Shown here: piece by piece, positions 8,859-17,623 of the stretch
Layout: every line of letters begins with the position of its first letter
Position numbering within the stretch: position 1 is the stretch's first letter
Source: Pontibacillus salicampi
GTDB taxonomy: Bacteria; Bacillota; Bacilli; Bacillales; BH030062
Direction of reading: 5' to 3'
Assembly: GCF_042434395.1 (NCBI RefSeq)
Contig: NZ_JBHLTP010000009.1
Coordinates: 62,001-126,000, forward strand
DNA: 64,000 nt
Made by a program: the position numbers and the translations under genes
Notes under the pieces: generated by a model
What the model was told of the DNA's origin: nothing
The model's input: the letters and a program-made list of their open reading frames with translations, nothing else
Databases searched by the model: none

Positions 8859-10217
8859 ATGAAATTCACAACTAAATGGATGACCGAGCATTTTCAATCG
8901 TACCAAGGTGCGGCAGGTGACCATATTGACATTGAACATGTCTATACAGATACAAGGAAGGAAACGAGCAAAGCTCTGTTTGTCCCAATTGAGGGGGATT
9001 CTTTTGATGGGCATCAATTTTTACAGAGTGCCATTGAAAACGGAGCTGTTGCAGCCTTTTGGAATAAGGAAAAACCTCTTCCTTCCTTTGTCCCAACAGA
9101 TTTCCCGATATTCTTTGTAAACGATACTCTAATAGCGTTACAGCAATTGGCACATCTGTATAGAAGCTTAATTAACCCGCATGTAATTGGGATTACGGGG
9201 TCAAATGGAAAGACGACAACTAAGGATTTCGTTGCATCTGTTCTTTCAAAATCCTATGAAACTCACAAAACGAAAGGGAATTTTAACAACCATATTGGAC
9301 TCCCTCTTACTATTTTAGACATGTCTCCAGCAACCCAGGTGCTTGTATTGGAAATGGGGATGAACCATTTTGGCGAAATAGAGCAATTGTCTTTTATAGC
9401 TGAACCGGATGTAGCTGTTATTACCAACATCGGAGAGTCCCATATTGAATACCTTGGCTCTAGAGAAGGGATAGCACAAGCTAAATCAGAAATAACGGCC
9501 GGTTTGAAGCAGAATGGTAAGGTTCTTGTGGACGGAGATGAGCCTTTACTAGCCCCTCTACATACAAGAGAGGGAGTTGTTTCGTGTGGCTTTGACAGTA
9601 AAAATCAATATGTTTTATCTAATATAGACATGAATGATCGCGGTTCTCAATTTACAATCAATGAAGCTCATGCGTTTGAGATAAACTTGCCTGGTAAGCA
9701 TAATGTTAAAAATGCTAGCTTTGCTATTGTCATTGCTCAGCAGCTTGGCATGAGCCAGGAACAAATACAAGAAGGCTTACGAGCTATGGATTTAACAGGC
9801 ATGCGATTAGAAAGAATAGAAGGGAAGAACGGAGTAACACTCATTAATGACGCATACAATGCATCTCCTACTTCCATGATGGCTTCCATTGAAGTTATGA
9901 AAGATCTTCCTCACTTTTCGAGAAAGATTTTAGTTTTAGGGGATATATTGGAATTAGGAGAACTTTCCGACTCCCTTCATCGTTCTATAGCTGCCGTCAT
10001 TGCTGAACCGATTGATACTGTAATTACAATTGGAAATCGAGCTTCGGTCATTGTCGAAGAACTAGAGAAAGAAGACAGTTCGTTAGCACTGTACCCTTTC
10101 ACTGAAAAAGAAGAGGCTATACCGGTATTGGAGCAATATCTAAATGAAGATACCGTTATTTTATTCAAAGCGTCGAGGAAACTCGCCTTAGAGACCATCG
10201 TTCAATCATTAACATAA
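8859..10217 (+). CDS. murF: MurF, UDP-MurNAc-pentapeptide synthetase
   Basis: A 452-residue Mur ligase with ATP-binding GSNGKTTTKDF at ~112-122 and the NDAYNASP motif near 328 that is typical of MurF. It adds D-Ala-D-Ala to the UDP-MurNAc-tripeptide. RBS AGGGG (8845-8849) then ATG 8859. In B. subtilis murF lies far from the dcw cluster, next to ddl; here it sits between murE and mraY as in E. coli. I cannot tell from the window whether a second murF exists elsewhere. Confidence 0.96.
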   Translation: MKFTTKWMTEHFQSYQGAAGDHIDIEHVYTDTRKETSKALFVPIEGDSFDGHQFLQSAIENGAVAAFWNKEKPLPSFVPTDFPIFFVNDTLIALQQLAHLYRSLINPHVIGITGSNGKTTTKDFVASVLSKSYETHKTKGNFNNHIGLPLTILDMSPATQVLVLEMGMNHFGEIEQLSFIAEPDVAVITNIGESHIEYLGSREGIAQAKSEITAGLKQNGKVLVDGDEPLLAPLHTREGVVSCGFDSKNQYVLSNIDMNDRGSQFTINEAHAFEINLPGKHNVKNASFAIVIAQQLGMSQEQIQEGLRAMDLTGMRLERIEGKNGVTLINDAYNASPTSMMASIEVMKDLPHFSRKILVLGDILELGELSDSLHRSIAAVIAEPIDTVITIGNRASVIVEELEKEDSSLALYPFTEKEEAIPVLEQYLNEDTVILFKASRKLALETIVQSLT

Positions 10218-10264
10218 TTCATACCATCGTACGGACGGTTGGAGTGCTATAAAGGAGGATCACA

Positions 10265-11251
10265 ATGAACGAAACATCACTATTAATAACCATGGCAATT
10301 GCCTTTTTAATTACCGTCCTCATCTCACCAGTATTTATACCATTTTTAAGAAGGTTAAAGTTTGGTCAATCCATTCGAGATGAAGGCCCGAAGTCCCATA
10401 TGAAAAAATCAGGAACCCCGACAATGGGCGGACTAATGATTTTGGTGTCCGTTAGTATTACAACTCTCATTATGACGACAAAATTCAATCCTAATCCTAT
10501 TAGCTTCGAGGTATTCCTCATGCTGTTTGTATTAATTGGATATGGGTTGATCGGCTTTTTAGATGATTTTATTAAAGTAGTTAAAAAGCGTAATCTTGGT
10601 TTAACTTCTAAACAGAAAATGCTCGGTCAAATTATTATCGCTGGCGTGTTTTACTTTATTATTGCTAGAAATAATTTCCCAACGTATGTCGATATTCCCT
10701 TTACTGACTTCCAGATAGACTTAGGATGGGGCTATGCCATCTTAATTTTAGTTATGCTAGTGGGAGCTTCTAATGCCGTTAACTTAACAGATGGGCTGGA
10801 TGGGCTGCTCGCAGGAACTGCTGCCATTGCTTTTGGAGCATTTGCTATCCTAGCATGGCATGGTCAGCCTCAATTTGAAATTGGTATTTTTGCATTAGCT
10901 ATAGTTGGTGCCTTGCTCGGCTTTCTAGTTTTTAATGCTCACCCAGCCAAAGTATTTATGGGAGATACCGGTTCTCTCGCTTTAGGGGGCGCTATTGCTG
11001 CTATTGCTATTTTAACCAAGCTTGAAATTATTCTAGTTATTATTGGTGGCGTATTTGTTATTGAAACATTATCTGTTATCATTCAAGTTATTTCCTTTAA
11101 AACGAGAGGCAAACGAGTATTCAAAATGAGCCCGTTACATCACCATTATGAGTTAATCGGTTGGTCCGAATGGCGAGTGGTGACAACATTTTGGTTAGTA
11201 GGATTACTTTTTGCAGCATTAGGTATCTTTGTTGAGGTGTGGATCAATTGA
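10265..11251 (+). CDS. mraY: MraY, phospho-MurNAc-pentapeptide translocase
   Basis: A 328-residue polytopic membrane enzyme with about ten transmembrane segments. It transfers phospho-MurNAc-pentapeptide to undecaprenyl phosphate, forming lipid I. Visible signatures are the FLDDFIKV region (~99-106, catalytic aspartates), the NLTDGLDGL region (~174-182) and the SPLHHHYE histidine motif near 290. ATG 10265 has a strong AAAGGAGG upstream. Its stop codon overlaps the murD start by 4 bases. Confidence 0.97.
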   Translation: MNETSLLITMAIAFLITVLISPVFIPFLRRLKFGQSIRDEGPKSHMKKSGTPTMGGLMILVSVSITTLIMTTKFNPNPISFEVFLMLFVLIGYGLIGFLDDFIKVVKKRNLGLTSKQKMLGQIIIAGVFYFIIARNNFPTYVDIPFTDFQIDLGWGYAILILVMLVGASNAVNLTDGLDGLLAGTAAIAFGAFAILAWHGQPQFEIGIFALAIVGALLGFLVFNAHPAKVFMGDTGSLALGGAIAAIAILTKLEIILVIIGGVFVIETLSVIIQVISFKTRGKRVFKMSPLHHHYELIGWSEWRVVTTFWLVGLLFAALGIFVEVWIN

Positions 11252-12600
11252 AAACATTAACTCATTTTCCGTATAAACATGTATTAGTTCTTGGACTGGC
11301 CAAATCAGGAGAAGCGGCAGCAAGACTGCTTCATCAAAGCGGGGTACAGGTAAGAATCAATGACCAGAAGCCCTTTACAGAAAACCCGAAAGCACAATCT
11401 CTACAAGAATTAGGGATGGAGGTAATTACTGGCGGCCATCCCCCTTCGGTTCTGGATGACATTGAATACGTTGTGAAAAATCCAGGTATTCCGTATTCTA
11501 ATCCTATTGTTGACGAGGCGTTAAAGCGTCGGATTCCTGTTGTGACAGAGGTAGAATTAGCCTACATGCTCCATGAAGGAAATTTGGTGGGTATTACGGG
11601 ATCTAATGGGAAAACGACAACCACCACGCTTGTTTATGAGATGTTAAAAGCAAGCCAATCACCAGCTGCTCTTGCTGGGAATATTGGTAATGTATCGTGT
11701 GAAGTAGCACAGGATACAACAAATGAGGAAACCATGGTCTTAGAGCTATCCTCTTTTCAATTACTTGGTACCGAAACGTTTCGACCGCATGTGGGTATCT
11801 TTCTTAATTTGTATGAGGCGCATCTAGATTATCATGGAACCATGGACGACTATGGACAGGCGAAGGCCAAGCTATTTGCAAATCAATCAGAGCAAGATTA
11901 CCTAATATATAATCAAGATCAGGAGGATGTTGTAAACCTTATTCAGCATGCTTCCTCTGTACTAGTACCTTTCTCTAAGCAGGAAAGATTGATAGAAGAA
12001 GGAATATGGATTGATGACTCTCACCTATATTACAAGGATAGATCCATTATTCCCTTACAGAACATCAAATTAGCAGGCCAACACAATCTTGAGAATATAA
12101 TGGCTTCTGTAGGTGCAGCTCTTCTTAGTGGCGGCACTATCTCCGGTATCCGACAAGTATTACAGACATTCACCGGCGTGAAGCATAGGATGCAGTTTGT
12201 AAAGGAAGTAAATAAAAGAAGATTTTATAATGATTCTAAAGCAACGAACATTCTAGCAACAAAAAATGCTTTAGAGGCATTCTCGAGTCCTACTATTCTC
12301 CTTGCAGGCGGTTTGGATAGAGGAAATGATTTAGAAGATCTTACCCCTTACTTGAAGCACGTTAAGGCAATGGTTCTTTTTGGAGAGACAGCCACTAAGT
12401 TTGAGCAATTGGCGAAAGATAATGGAATAGACACTCACATTATGGTCGATAATGTTAAACAAGCAGCTGAAGAAGCATACCATCTATCTGCCCCTGGCGA
12501 TGTGATATTACTATCCCCTGCATGTGCGAGCTGGGATCAATATCGCACATTTGAAGAGAGAGGGGACATGTTTATGGATGCGGTGCATACATTAAAGTAG
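11248..12600 (+). CDS. murD: MurD, UDP-MurNAc-alanine D-glutamate ligase
   Basis: A 450-residue Mur ligase with an N-terminal Rossmann-like domain (LVLGLAKSGEAAA), ATP-binding GSNGKTTTTT at ~112-121, and the FYNDSKATN and SPACASWDQY motifs of MurD. It adds D-glutamate to UDP-MurNAc-L-Ala. I chose TTG 11248, whose codon overlaps the mraY TGA (TTGA) and has GAGGTG at 11234-11239 at ideal distance. The alternative GTG 11239 falls inside that binding site. Confidence 0.94.
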   Translation: MKTLTHFPYKHVLVLGLAKSGEAAARLLHQSGVQVRINDQKPFTENPKAQSLQELGMEVITGGHPPSVLDDIEYVVKNPGIPYSNPIVDEALKRRIPVVTEVELAYMLHEGNLVGITGSNGKTTTTTLVYEMLKASQSPAALAGNIGNVSCEVAQDTTNEETMVLELSSFQLLGTETFRPHVGIFLNLYEAHLDYHGTMDDYGQAKAKLFANQSEQDYLIYNQDQEDVVNLIQHASSVLVPFSKQERLIEEGIWIDDSHLYYKDRSIIPLQNIKLAGQHNLENIMASVGAALLSGGTISGIRQVLQTFTGVKHRMQFVKEVNKRRFYNDSKATNILATKNALEAFSSPTILLAGGLDRGNDLEDLTPYLKHVKAMVLFGETATKFEQLAKDNGIDTHIMVDNVKQAAEEAYHLSAPGDVILLSPACASWDQYRTFEERGDMFMDAVHTLK

Positions 12601-12670
12601 GGGGCTTGTTTCCTAATATCGACCAATAAATGCCCCCACGTTCCTATGGTTGGATCAAGGGGGTTTTTTC
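12600..12670 (+). promoter_or_regulatory. Possible alternative-hairpin leader covering the spoVE ribosome binding site
   Basis: Three G/C runs can pair in two exclusive ways: GGGGGC (12600-12605) with GCCCCC (12632-12637), or CCCCC (12633-12637) with GGGGG (12659-12663). The last run is the Shine-Dalgarno sequence of spoVE and is followed by TTTTTT (12664-12669). The second pairing would therefore act as a terminator and also hide the ribosome binding site. The stem is short and the loop about 21 nt, so this remains a hypothesis. Confidence 0.4.
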
Positions 12671-13786
12671 ATGTTTCATACAAATGCCAATACTACAAAC
12701 AAAGCACCAGATTTGCTGCTAATGATTATTATTTTTTCTTTGCTGCTCGTCGGAGTTGTCATGGTGTACAGTGCATCAGCCATTTGGGCAGATTATAAAT
12801 TTGATGATTCCTTCTTCTTTGCAAAGAGACAACTGCTCTTTGCTACAGTCGGTATTGTTGCCATGTTTGGGATTATGAATGTTCCTTATCTTGCTTGGCG
12901 GAACATATCAAAAATCTTATTAATTGTGTGCTTCCTGCTGCTGCTTGCAGTACTGATTCCAGGAGTAGGGATGGTAAGAGGGGGCGCACAAAGCTGGATA
13001 GGGGTTGGCGCATTTAGTATTCAGCCATCTGAATTTATGAAGCTTGGCTTAATAATCTTTCTTGCAAAATATTTAGCAGACAATCAAAAGAAAATCACCT
13101 CATTTCGAAAAGGCTTTATACCATCCCTTTCTCTTGTTGTAGCAGCGTTTGGCCTGATTATGCTGCAGCCAGATTTAGGTACAGGAGTAGTGTTAGTCGG
13201 GACATGCATGTTAATGATATTTGTATCAGGTGCACGGATTGGGCATTTTATGGTTTTAGGATGTATCGGTTTGGCGGGATTTGTTGCGTTGATAGCTTCT
13301 GCGCCATACCGAATGCAGCGGATCACCGCCTTCTTAAACCCATGGGAGGATCCGTTAGGGGCTGGTTTTCAAATTATCCAATCGTTGTATGCTATCGGTC
13401 CCGGTGGATTGATGGGACTTGGACTGGGTCAAAGCTTGCAAAAGTTTTTTTATTTACCTGAGCCGCAAACGGATTTTATTTTCGCTATTCTTGCAGAGGA
13501 ATTAGGTTTTATCGGCGGGACCTTTGTCCTTCTGTTGTTTTTCCTATTGCTCTGGAGAGGGATTCGCGTAGCACTAGGAGCTCCAGATATGTTTGGGAGT
13601 CTTCTCGCTCTTGGTATTGTGGGAATGATTAGTATCCAAGTGATGATAAATATTAGTGTTGTTACAGGACTGATGCCCGTAACAGGAATAACGTTACCAT
13701 TTTTGAGTTATGGAGGTTCCTCCCTAACCTTAACGCTTTGTTCTGTGGGAATTTTATTAAATGTTAGCAGATATGCTCGATTATAG
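12671..13786 (+). CDS. spoVE: SpoVE/FtsW-family SEDS peptidoglycan glycosyltransferase
   Basis: A 371-residue SEDS protein with about ten membrane segments. Recognisable parts are VMVYSASAIWA near the N-terminus, the loop IQPSEFMKLG (~118-127), QPDLGTG (~166-172), and the C-terminal GLMPVTGITLPFLSYGGSS (~335-353). It polymerises glycan strands from lipid II with a class B PBP partner, here most likely SpoVD. Position after murD is that of B. subtilis spoVE (366 residues); sequence alone does not separate SpoVE from a vegetative FtsW. ATG 12671 follows AAGGGGG; the open frame back to 12650 has no binding site. Confidence 0.9.
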   Translation: MFHTNANTTNKAPDLLLMIIIFSLLLVGVVMVYSASAIWADYKFDDSFFFAKRQLLFATVGIVAMFGIMNVPYLAWRNISKILLIVCFLLLLAVLIPGVGMVRGGAQSWIGVGAFSIQPSEFMKLGLIIFLAKYLADNQKKITSFRKGFIPSLSLVVAAFGLIMLQPDLGTGVVLVGTCMLMIFVSGARIGHFMVLGCIGLAGFVALIASAPYRMQRITAFLNPWEDPLGAGFQIIQSLYAIGPGGLMGLGLGQSLQKFFYLPEPQTDFIFAILAEELGFIGGTFVLLLFFLLLWRGIRVALGAPDMFGSLLALGIVGMISIQVMINISVVTGLMPVTGITLPFLSYGGSSLTLTLCSVGILLNVSRYARL

Positions 13787-13789
13787 GAC

Positions 13790-13820
13790 AAAAACCCTTC
13801 GTCTTTTGCGAAGGGTTTTT
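13790..13820 (+). terminator. Strong terminator after spoVE
   Basis: AAAACCCTTCG and CGAAGGGTTTTT form a long stem around a 7-nt loop, 4 bases after the spoVE stop. It ends the first dcw transcript. In B. subtilis murG would follow spoVE without a break. The remainder of the gap to murB (to 14037) is AT-rich and holds a weak extended -10 candidate, TGATAAAAT at 13928-13936. Confidence 0.92.
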
Positions 13821-14037
13821 ATGTAATTACTATACTACACTACATAGCTTTGTGAATTCAGTCAGGATTATAGTTGGATAAATCCTTTATTTTTTATAGA
13901 AAGACAGTCACAAGCATAGGTTTTTAATGATAAAATAAGTATTAATCCTGTGTTTATAGTAATTATATATGGGGAAAGTTTATTTGATAGGACTCATGTA
14001 GGAGTAGAGCAGGTGTGTTGTAAAGGAGGAACTATAA

Positions 14038-14943
14038 GTGGAAGAAGTAAAAACGCAGCTTGAGCATTTACAAGTAGGAAAAGTAGCACTAAATGAACCA
14101 TTACAAAAACATACAACTATTAAAATCGGTGGTCCTGCTGATTTATTTATAGAACCGTCTTCTGTAGAAGGGTTACAAAAGACGTTGGAAATTATAAAGG
14201 AACAAAACCATTCATTCCGAGTAATAGGAAGAGGTTCTAATCTGCTTATACCTGATGAGGGGATGAGAGGCGTAGTCATTAAGTTAGGGTCTAATTTTGA
14301 CGATTTAACTGAAGATGGCAACACCATTCGGGTAGCAGCTGGATATCCAATGATTAAATTAGCCACTGTAATGAGCCGTAAAGGAATGGCTGGGCTGGCA
14401 TTTGCCGGTGGGATTCCTGGCAGTGTTGGTGGTGCAGTATATATGAATGCAGGCGCGCATGGATCAGATATTTCAAAAGTACTTACGAGAGCTAGAATTC
14501 TGTTTGAGGATGGCTCCTTAGAATGGCTTACTACAGAAGAAATGAAGTTCTCTTACCGTACCTCCATACTCCAGCAGGAACGACCGGGTATTTGTATTGA
14601 AGCAGAATTTGAATTAGTTTCTGGTGCAAAGGAAGATATCGTGAATGAAATGCAAGGGTATAAAGATTACCGGCGGGAAACACAGCCATGGACATACCCA
14701 TGTGCAGGGAGTATCTTCCGAAACCCCCTTCCCAACCATGCTGGTCACTTGATTGAACAGTCTAATCTAAAAGGCTATCAAATTGGTGGGGCGCAAGTAT
14801 CTGAACTGCACGGAAACTTTATTGTGAATGCAGGAGATGCAACTTATGAGGACGTAATGTCGCTTATTCGTTACATTCAAAATACGATTAAACAAAAGTA
14901 TGACATTGATATGGAAACAGAAGTGGAAATTGTCACGAACTAG
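14038..14943 (+). CDS. murB: MurB, UDP-N-acetylenolpyruvylglucosamine reductase
   Basis: A 301-residue FAD-dependent reductase that makes UDP-MurNAc from UDP-GlcNAc-enolpyruvate with NADPH. FAD-binding segments: TIKIGGPADLF (~25-35), GRGSNLLIPD (~64-73), and FAGGIPGSVGGAVYMNAGA (~123-141). The CAGSIFRNP motif near 222-230 holds the proton-donor serine. It is the short form lacking the E. coli-type loop, as in B. subtilis (303). Start is GTG 14038 behind AAAGGAGGA. It is separated from spoVE by a terminator, so it starts its own transcript. Confidence 0.96.
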   Translation: MEEVKTQLEHLQVGKVALNEPLQKHTTIKIGGPADLFIEPSSVEGLQKTLEIIKEQNHSFRVIGRGSNLLIPDEGMRGVVIKLGSNFDDLTEDGNTIRVAAGYPMIKLATVMSRKGMAGLAFAGGIPGSVGGAVYMNAGAHGSDISKVLTRARILFEDGSLEWLTTEEMKFSYRTSILQQERPGICIEAEFELVSGAKEDIVNEMQGYKDYRRETQPWTYPCAGSIFRNPLPNHAGHLIEQSNLKGYQIGGAQVSELHGNFIVNAGDATYEDVMSLIRYIQNTIKQKYDIDMETEVEIVTN

Positions 14944-14945
14944 TC

Positions 14946-14968
14946 TTGGAAAACCACGAATTTTCCAA
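14946..14968 (+). other. Perfect stem-loop just after murB
   Basis: TTGGAAAA (14946-14953) and TTTTCCAA (14961-14968) form an 8-bp stem with a 7-nt loop, 3 bases after the murB stop. No T-run follows, so termination is uncertain; it may mark or protect the murB mRNA 3' end. Confidence 0.55.
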
Positions 14969-14975
14969 TGATATA

Positions 14976-14984
14976 TGATATAAT
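14976..14984 (+). promoter_or_regulatory. Candidate extended -10 promoter for divIB
   Basis: TGATATAAT: a consensus TATAAT (14979-14984) with the TG of an extended -10. No good -35 is visible at 16-18 bp. It would start transcription near 14991, in front of divIB-ylxW-ylxX-sbp. Confidence 0.5.
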
Positions 14985-14993
14985 TCAGATATG

Positions 14994-15029
14994 CATAAGA
15001 ACGGCATCCGAGCATGCCGTTTCCTTATG
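14994..15029 (+). other. Long stem-loop in the divIB leader
   Basis: CATAAG plus AACGGCAT (14994-15007) pairs with ATGCCGTT (15014-15021) and CTTATG (15024-15029), a 14-bp stem with a 2-nt bulge and a 6-nt loop. It begins at the predicted transcription start. It has no T-run, so it looks more like a 5' leader structure than a terminator. Confidence 0.5.
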
Positions 15030-15059
15030 TAATTATCAATGTGGGCAGGGGAACAATTC

Positions 15060-15851
15060 ATGAAAGAAAAGAAAATTGTTTCGATAGAGGATCGTATTCC
15101 TAAGTTGAAAGAGGCTCGCAAGAAAAAGGCAAATCGCAGATTAATCCTATACTTATCCTTTTTCTTTATCCTGATTCTTCTCATCCTTTACCTACAGTCT
15201 TCTTTAAGTAATGTCCACAACATCACTGTAAACGGAAATGAACACGTAAACGATCAAGATGTTATACAAATGAGCGGCGTGTCCAGCAAAGACAACTTCT
15301 GGAAAGTAAACGGCGGTGAAGTCGCTAGTAAGATAGAGCAACATGAGGAGATTAAGTCTGTACAGGTGGACAAGCAGCTGCCAGCCTCTATTACTTTTGA
15401 GATAGAGGAATATGACAGAGTAGGCTACGTTCAAAATGACGGAAGCTATTATCCCATTCTTTCCACCGGGGACCCTCTAAGCTCTCTGGAATTGAAATCA
15501 CCAGCTGGAGACGCACCATTACTTATTGGATGGGATAAGCCATCCTACTTAGAAGAAATGACACAGGAGCTGCAGCAGCTCCCTCAAAGTGTGACTCAAT
15601 TAATTTCTGAAATCCATTGGACGCCTACGGACAAAAACCCATACAAAGTTCATCTTTACATGAATGATGGCTATGAAGTTGAAGGATCCATCCGGAGCTT
15701 TTCAGATAAGATGAAATCTTACCCATCTATCGTGTCGCAGCTTGATTCCTCTAAAAAAGGAATTATTCATATTGATGTAGGTGCATATTTTGAAGAGTAT
15801 TCTTCAGATGAGGAAGAAGAAGGGGAGAAAGACGATGAGAAGGTCGGGTAG
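15060..15851 (+). CDS. divIB: DivIB (FtsQ), divisome membrane protein
   Basis: A 263-residue bitopic protein, the same length as B. subtilis DivIB. A basic cytoplasmic tail (~1-28), one membrane segment (~29-48, LILYLSFFFILILLILYL), a POTRA-like domain starting at the VHNITVNGNEHVNDQDV region (~54-70), then a beta domain and an acidic C-terminal tail. It forms a trimer with FtsL and DivIC at the septum. ATG 15060 was chosen for the CAGGGGA site 8 bases upstream; an in-frame ATG at 15039 lacks one. Confidence 0.93.
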   Translation: MKEKKIVSIEDRIPKLKEARKKKANRRLILYLSFFFILILLILYLQSSLSNVHNITVNGNEHVNDQDVIQMSGVSSKDNFWKVNGGEVASKIEQHEEIKSVQVDKQLPASITFEIEEYDRVGYVQNDGSYYPILSTGDPLSSLELKSPAGDAPLLIGWDKPSYLEEMTQELQQLPQSVTQLISEIHWTPTDKNPYKVHLYMNDGYEVEGSIRSFSDKMKSYPSIVSQLDSSKKGIIHIDVGAYFEEYSSDEEEEGEKDDEKVG

Positions 15852-16536
15852 CAAAGTCATCTTCTCCTTTGTGCTCCTTATCTCTGGTTTTTTAGTTGCA
15901 TACAGCTATCAACAAACGAAAAACAATGCAGAAGTAGTTCAATTATCCGATCAAGAATTGGAGAAAGATTTTTATTATCGACAACAATTGATTAATATTG
16001 AAAAAGAGAATAAAGAGCTCAGGGAAGAAGTAGAGCAAAAAAAAGCTGACATCCAGTCTATGGAAGGAAGCTTAGCCACACAGGAACAAAAAGTGGCAGA
16101 TTACGTAGAAGAAAAGAAGCATCTTCAGAAATTAACCGGAGACCTTCCGGTTAAAGGGGATGGAGTTCAAGTCACGTTAAAAGACTCGGACTATGTACCC
16201 TCAGAAGAAAATGTTAACCAATATATTGTGCACGAAAGTCACATTCATAAAGTGATTAACGAACTACTATCATCAGGGGCTAATGCTATCGCTATAAATG
16301 GTCAGAGATTGTATCGTGACAGCTACATTGCTTGTACGGGCCCAGTTGTTACCGTTGATGGAGTTCAGCATCCTGCTCCATTCGTTATTACGGCTATTGG
16401 GGATCCGGATGTATTAATGCCTAGTTTAGAACTAACCCATGGCGTTGTGGATCAATTGGTCAATGATAATGTAGAAGTAGCATTGGAAAAAAAACAGACT
16501 ATTTCCTTGAATGCTAGAATTTCAGAGGAAGGATGA
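15835..16536 (+). CDS. ylxW: YlxW, DUF881 membrane-anchored protein
   Basis: A 233-residue protein with an N-terminal membrane segment (~7-22), a coiled coil (~38-100) and a DUF881 domain. The domain includes the GDGVQVTLKDS and NELLSSGANAIAINGQR stretches. The biochemical role is not established; position among division genes is conserved in Bacillus. The true start is ATG 15835, overlapping the end of divIB by 17 bases, with GGGGAG at 15821-15826. It is a paralogue of the next gene, as in B. subtilis. Confidence 0.87.
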   Translation: MRRSGSKVIFSFVLLISGFLVAYSYQQTKNNAEVVQLSDQELEKDFYYRQQLINIEKENKELREEVEQKKADIQSMEGSLATQEQKVADYVEEKKHLQKLTGDLPVKGDGVQVTLKDSDYVPSEENVNQYIVHESHIHKVINELLSSGANAIAINGQRLYRDSYIACTGPVVTVDGVQHPAPFVITAIGDPDVLMPSLELTHGVVDQLVNDNVEVALEKKQTISLNARISEEG

Positions 16537-17258
16537 TGCGGATGAATCGAAATAAACTCATCCTTTCTCTAATCTTTGGTCTAGTAGGTTTCATGGTAGC
16601 AATACAGTTTCAAACAACCCAGGAGCCTAAGGAACGTGACACAAGAGACTTGTGGGAAGTAAGAACGCAAATTCAAGCAGAGCAAAAGGCTCAGCAAGAA
16701 TTATTTAGTCAGTTATCTGAATTAGATGAAATGCTGGAGCAGTACGAAGGGAAAACGGATTCCGAAAAGATAGCAGCTTTAAAGCAATCCATTCAAGAAT
16801 TGGAGAAAAGGGCTGGCTTAACAGATGTAGAAGGGAAGGGAGTCTTGATTACAATCAAGCCTATTTTCCAAAATGTAGATTCGGGTCAGGTGTATCCGAC
16901 AATTTCGCCAGAGTTAATACAACGGCTGCTAAACGAATTAAACACGTATGGAGCTACGGATATAGCTGTTGGAAACGAGCGAATCACAAGCCTTTCTCCA
17001 GTAAGAGACGTAAATGGACATACATATGTGAACAATCATCCTATTCCGCCGTTGCCTGTTGAGATTAAGGTTCTGGCAAACAATCCACAACGATTGATGG
17101 ACTATATGGAAGTCAGTCAGTCAATAGATGAATTTGCCATTGAAAATCTCGAATTAGCTATCTCTCTTGAAAAACAGATAACATTACCTAAATATGAACA
17201 GATTCCTCATCTAAAGAATCTAAAAGTAGATGAAAAAGCGGAAACAGGTGAGTCATAA
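16533..17258 (+). CDS. ylxX: YlxX, second DUF881 protein
   Basis: A 241-residue paralogue of ylxW with the same layout: membrane segment (~8-24), coiled coil (~42-92) and DUF881 domain containing GKGVLITIKP and LNTYGATDIAVGNERI. ATG 16533 overlaps the ylxW stop (ATGA), implying translational coupling. ATG 16536 or 16542 are possible starts relative to the AGAGGAAGG site at 16524-16532. Tandem DUF881 genes suggest that the two proteins act together, but no function can be read from sequence. Confidence 0.86.
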   Translation: MMRMNRNKLILSLIFGLVGFMVAIQFQTTQEPKERDTRDLWEVRTQIQAEQKAQQELFSQLSELDEMLEQYEGKTDSEKIAALKQSIQELEKRAGLTDVEGKGVLITIKPIFQNVDSGQVYPTISPELIQRLLNELNTYGATDIAVGNERITSLSPVRDVNGHTYVNNHPIPPLPVEIKVLANNPQRLMDYMEVSQSIDEFAIENLELAISLEKQITLPKYEQIPHLKNLKVDEKAETGES

Positions 17259-17620
17259 TGTGGTTACCAGTACTTTTTTTAATCGTCGGTATTGCGCTGG
17301 GGCTGCTTACGGATATACGGGTTCCTGAGGAATACATGAATTATTTTTCTATTGCCGTGCTTGCAGCATTTGATACCCTGCTTGGGGGTGTCAGAGCCCA
17401 TTTAGAAGATAAATTTGATCAAAAAGTATTCGTAACAGGCTTTTTCTTTAATGTGGCACTGGCGGCCTTTTTAGCATTTCTCGGTGTACAGTTAGGAATT
17501 GATTTATACCTGGCTGCCGTATTTGCATTTGGAATAAGACTATTTCAAAATATAGCCATTATACGCAGGTATCTAATTGATCGAGGTAGAAATAAAGTAG
17601 GAAATGAAAAAAAACAATAA
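17258..17620 (+). CDS. sbp: Sbp, small basic membrane protein (DUF1290)
   Basis: A 120-residue protein with three to four hydrophobic segments (~1-18, ~28-42, ~58-80, ~84-100) and the conserved IAVLAAFDTLLGGVRAHLE stretch. It ends in a basic tail. It starts one base before the end of ylxX's stop codon, so the ylxW-ylxX-sbp trio is coupled. Its function is unknown; it is recognised by length, sequence and its place just before ftsA in Bacillus. Confidence 0.88.
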   Translation: MWLPVLFLIVGIALGLLTDIRVPEEYMNYFSIAVLAAFDTLLGGVRAHLEDKFDQKVFVTGFFFNVALAAFLAFLGVQLGIDLYLAAVFAFGIRLFQNIAIIRRYLIDRGRNKVGNEKKQ

Positions 17621-17623
17621 AAT

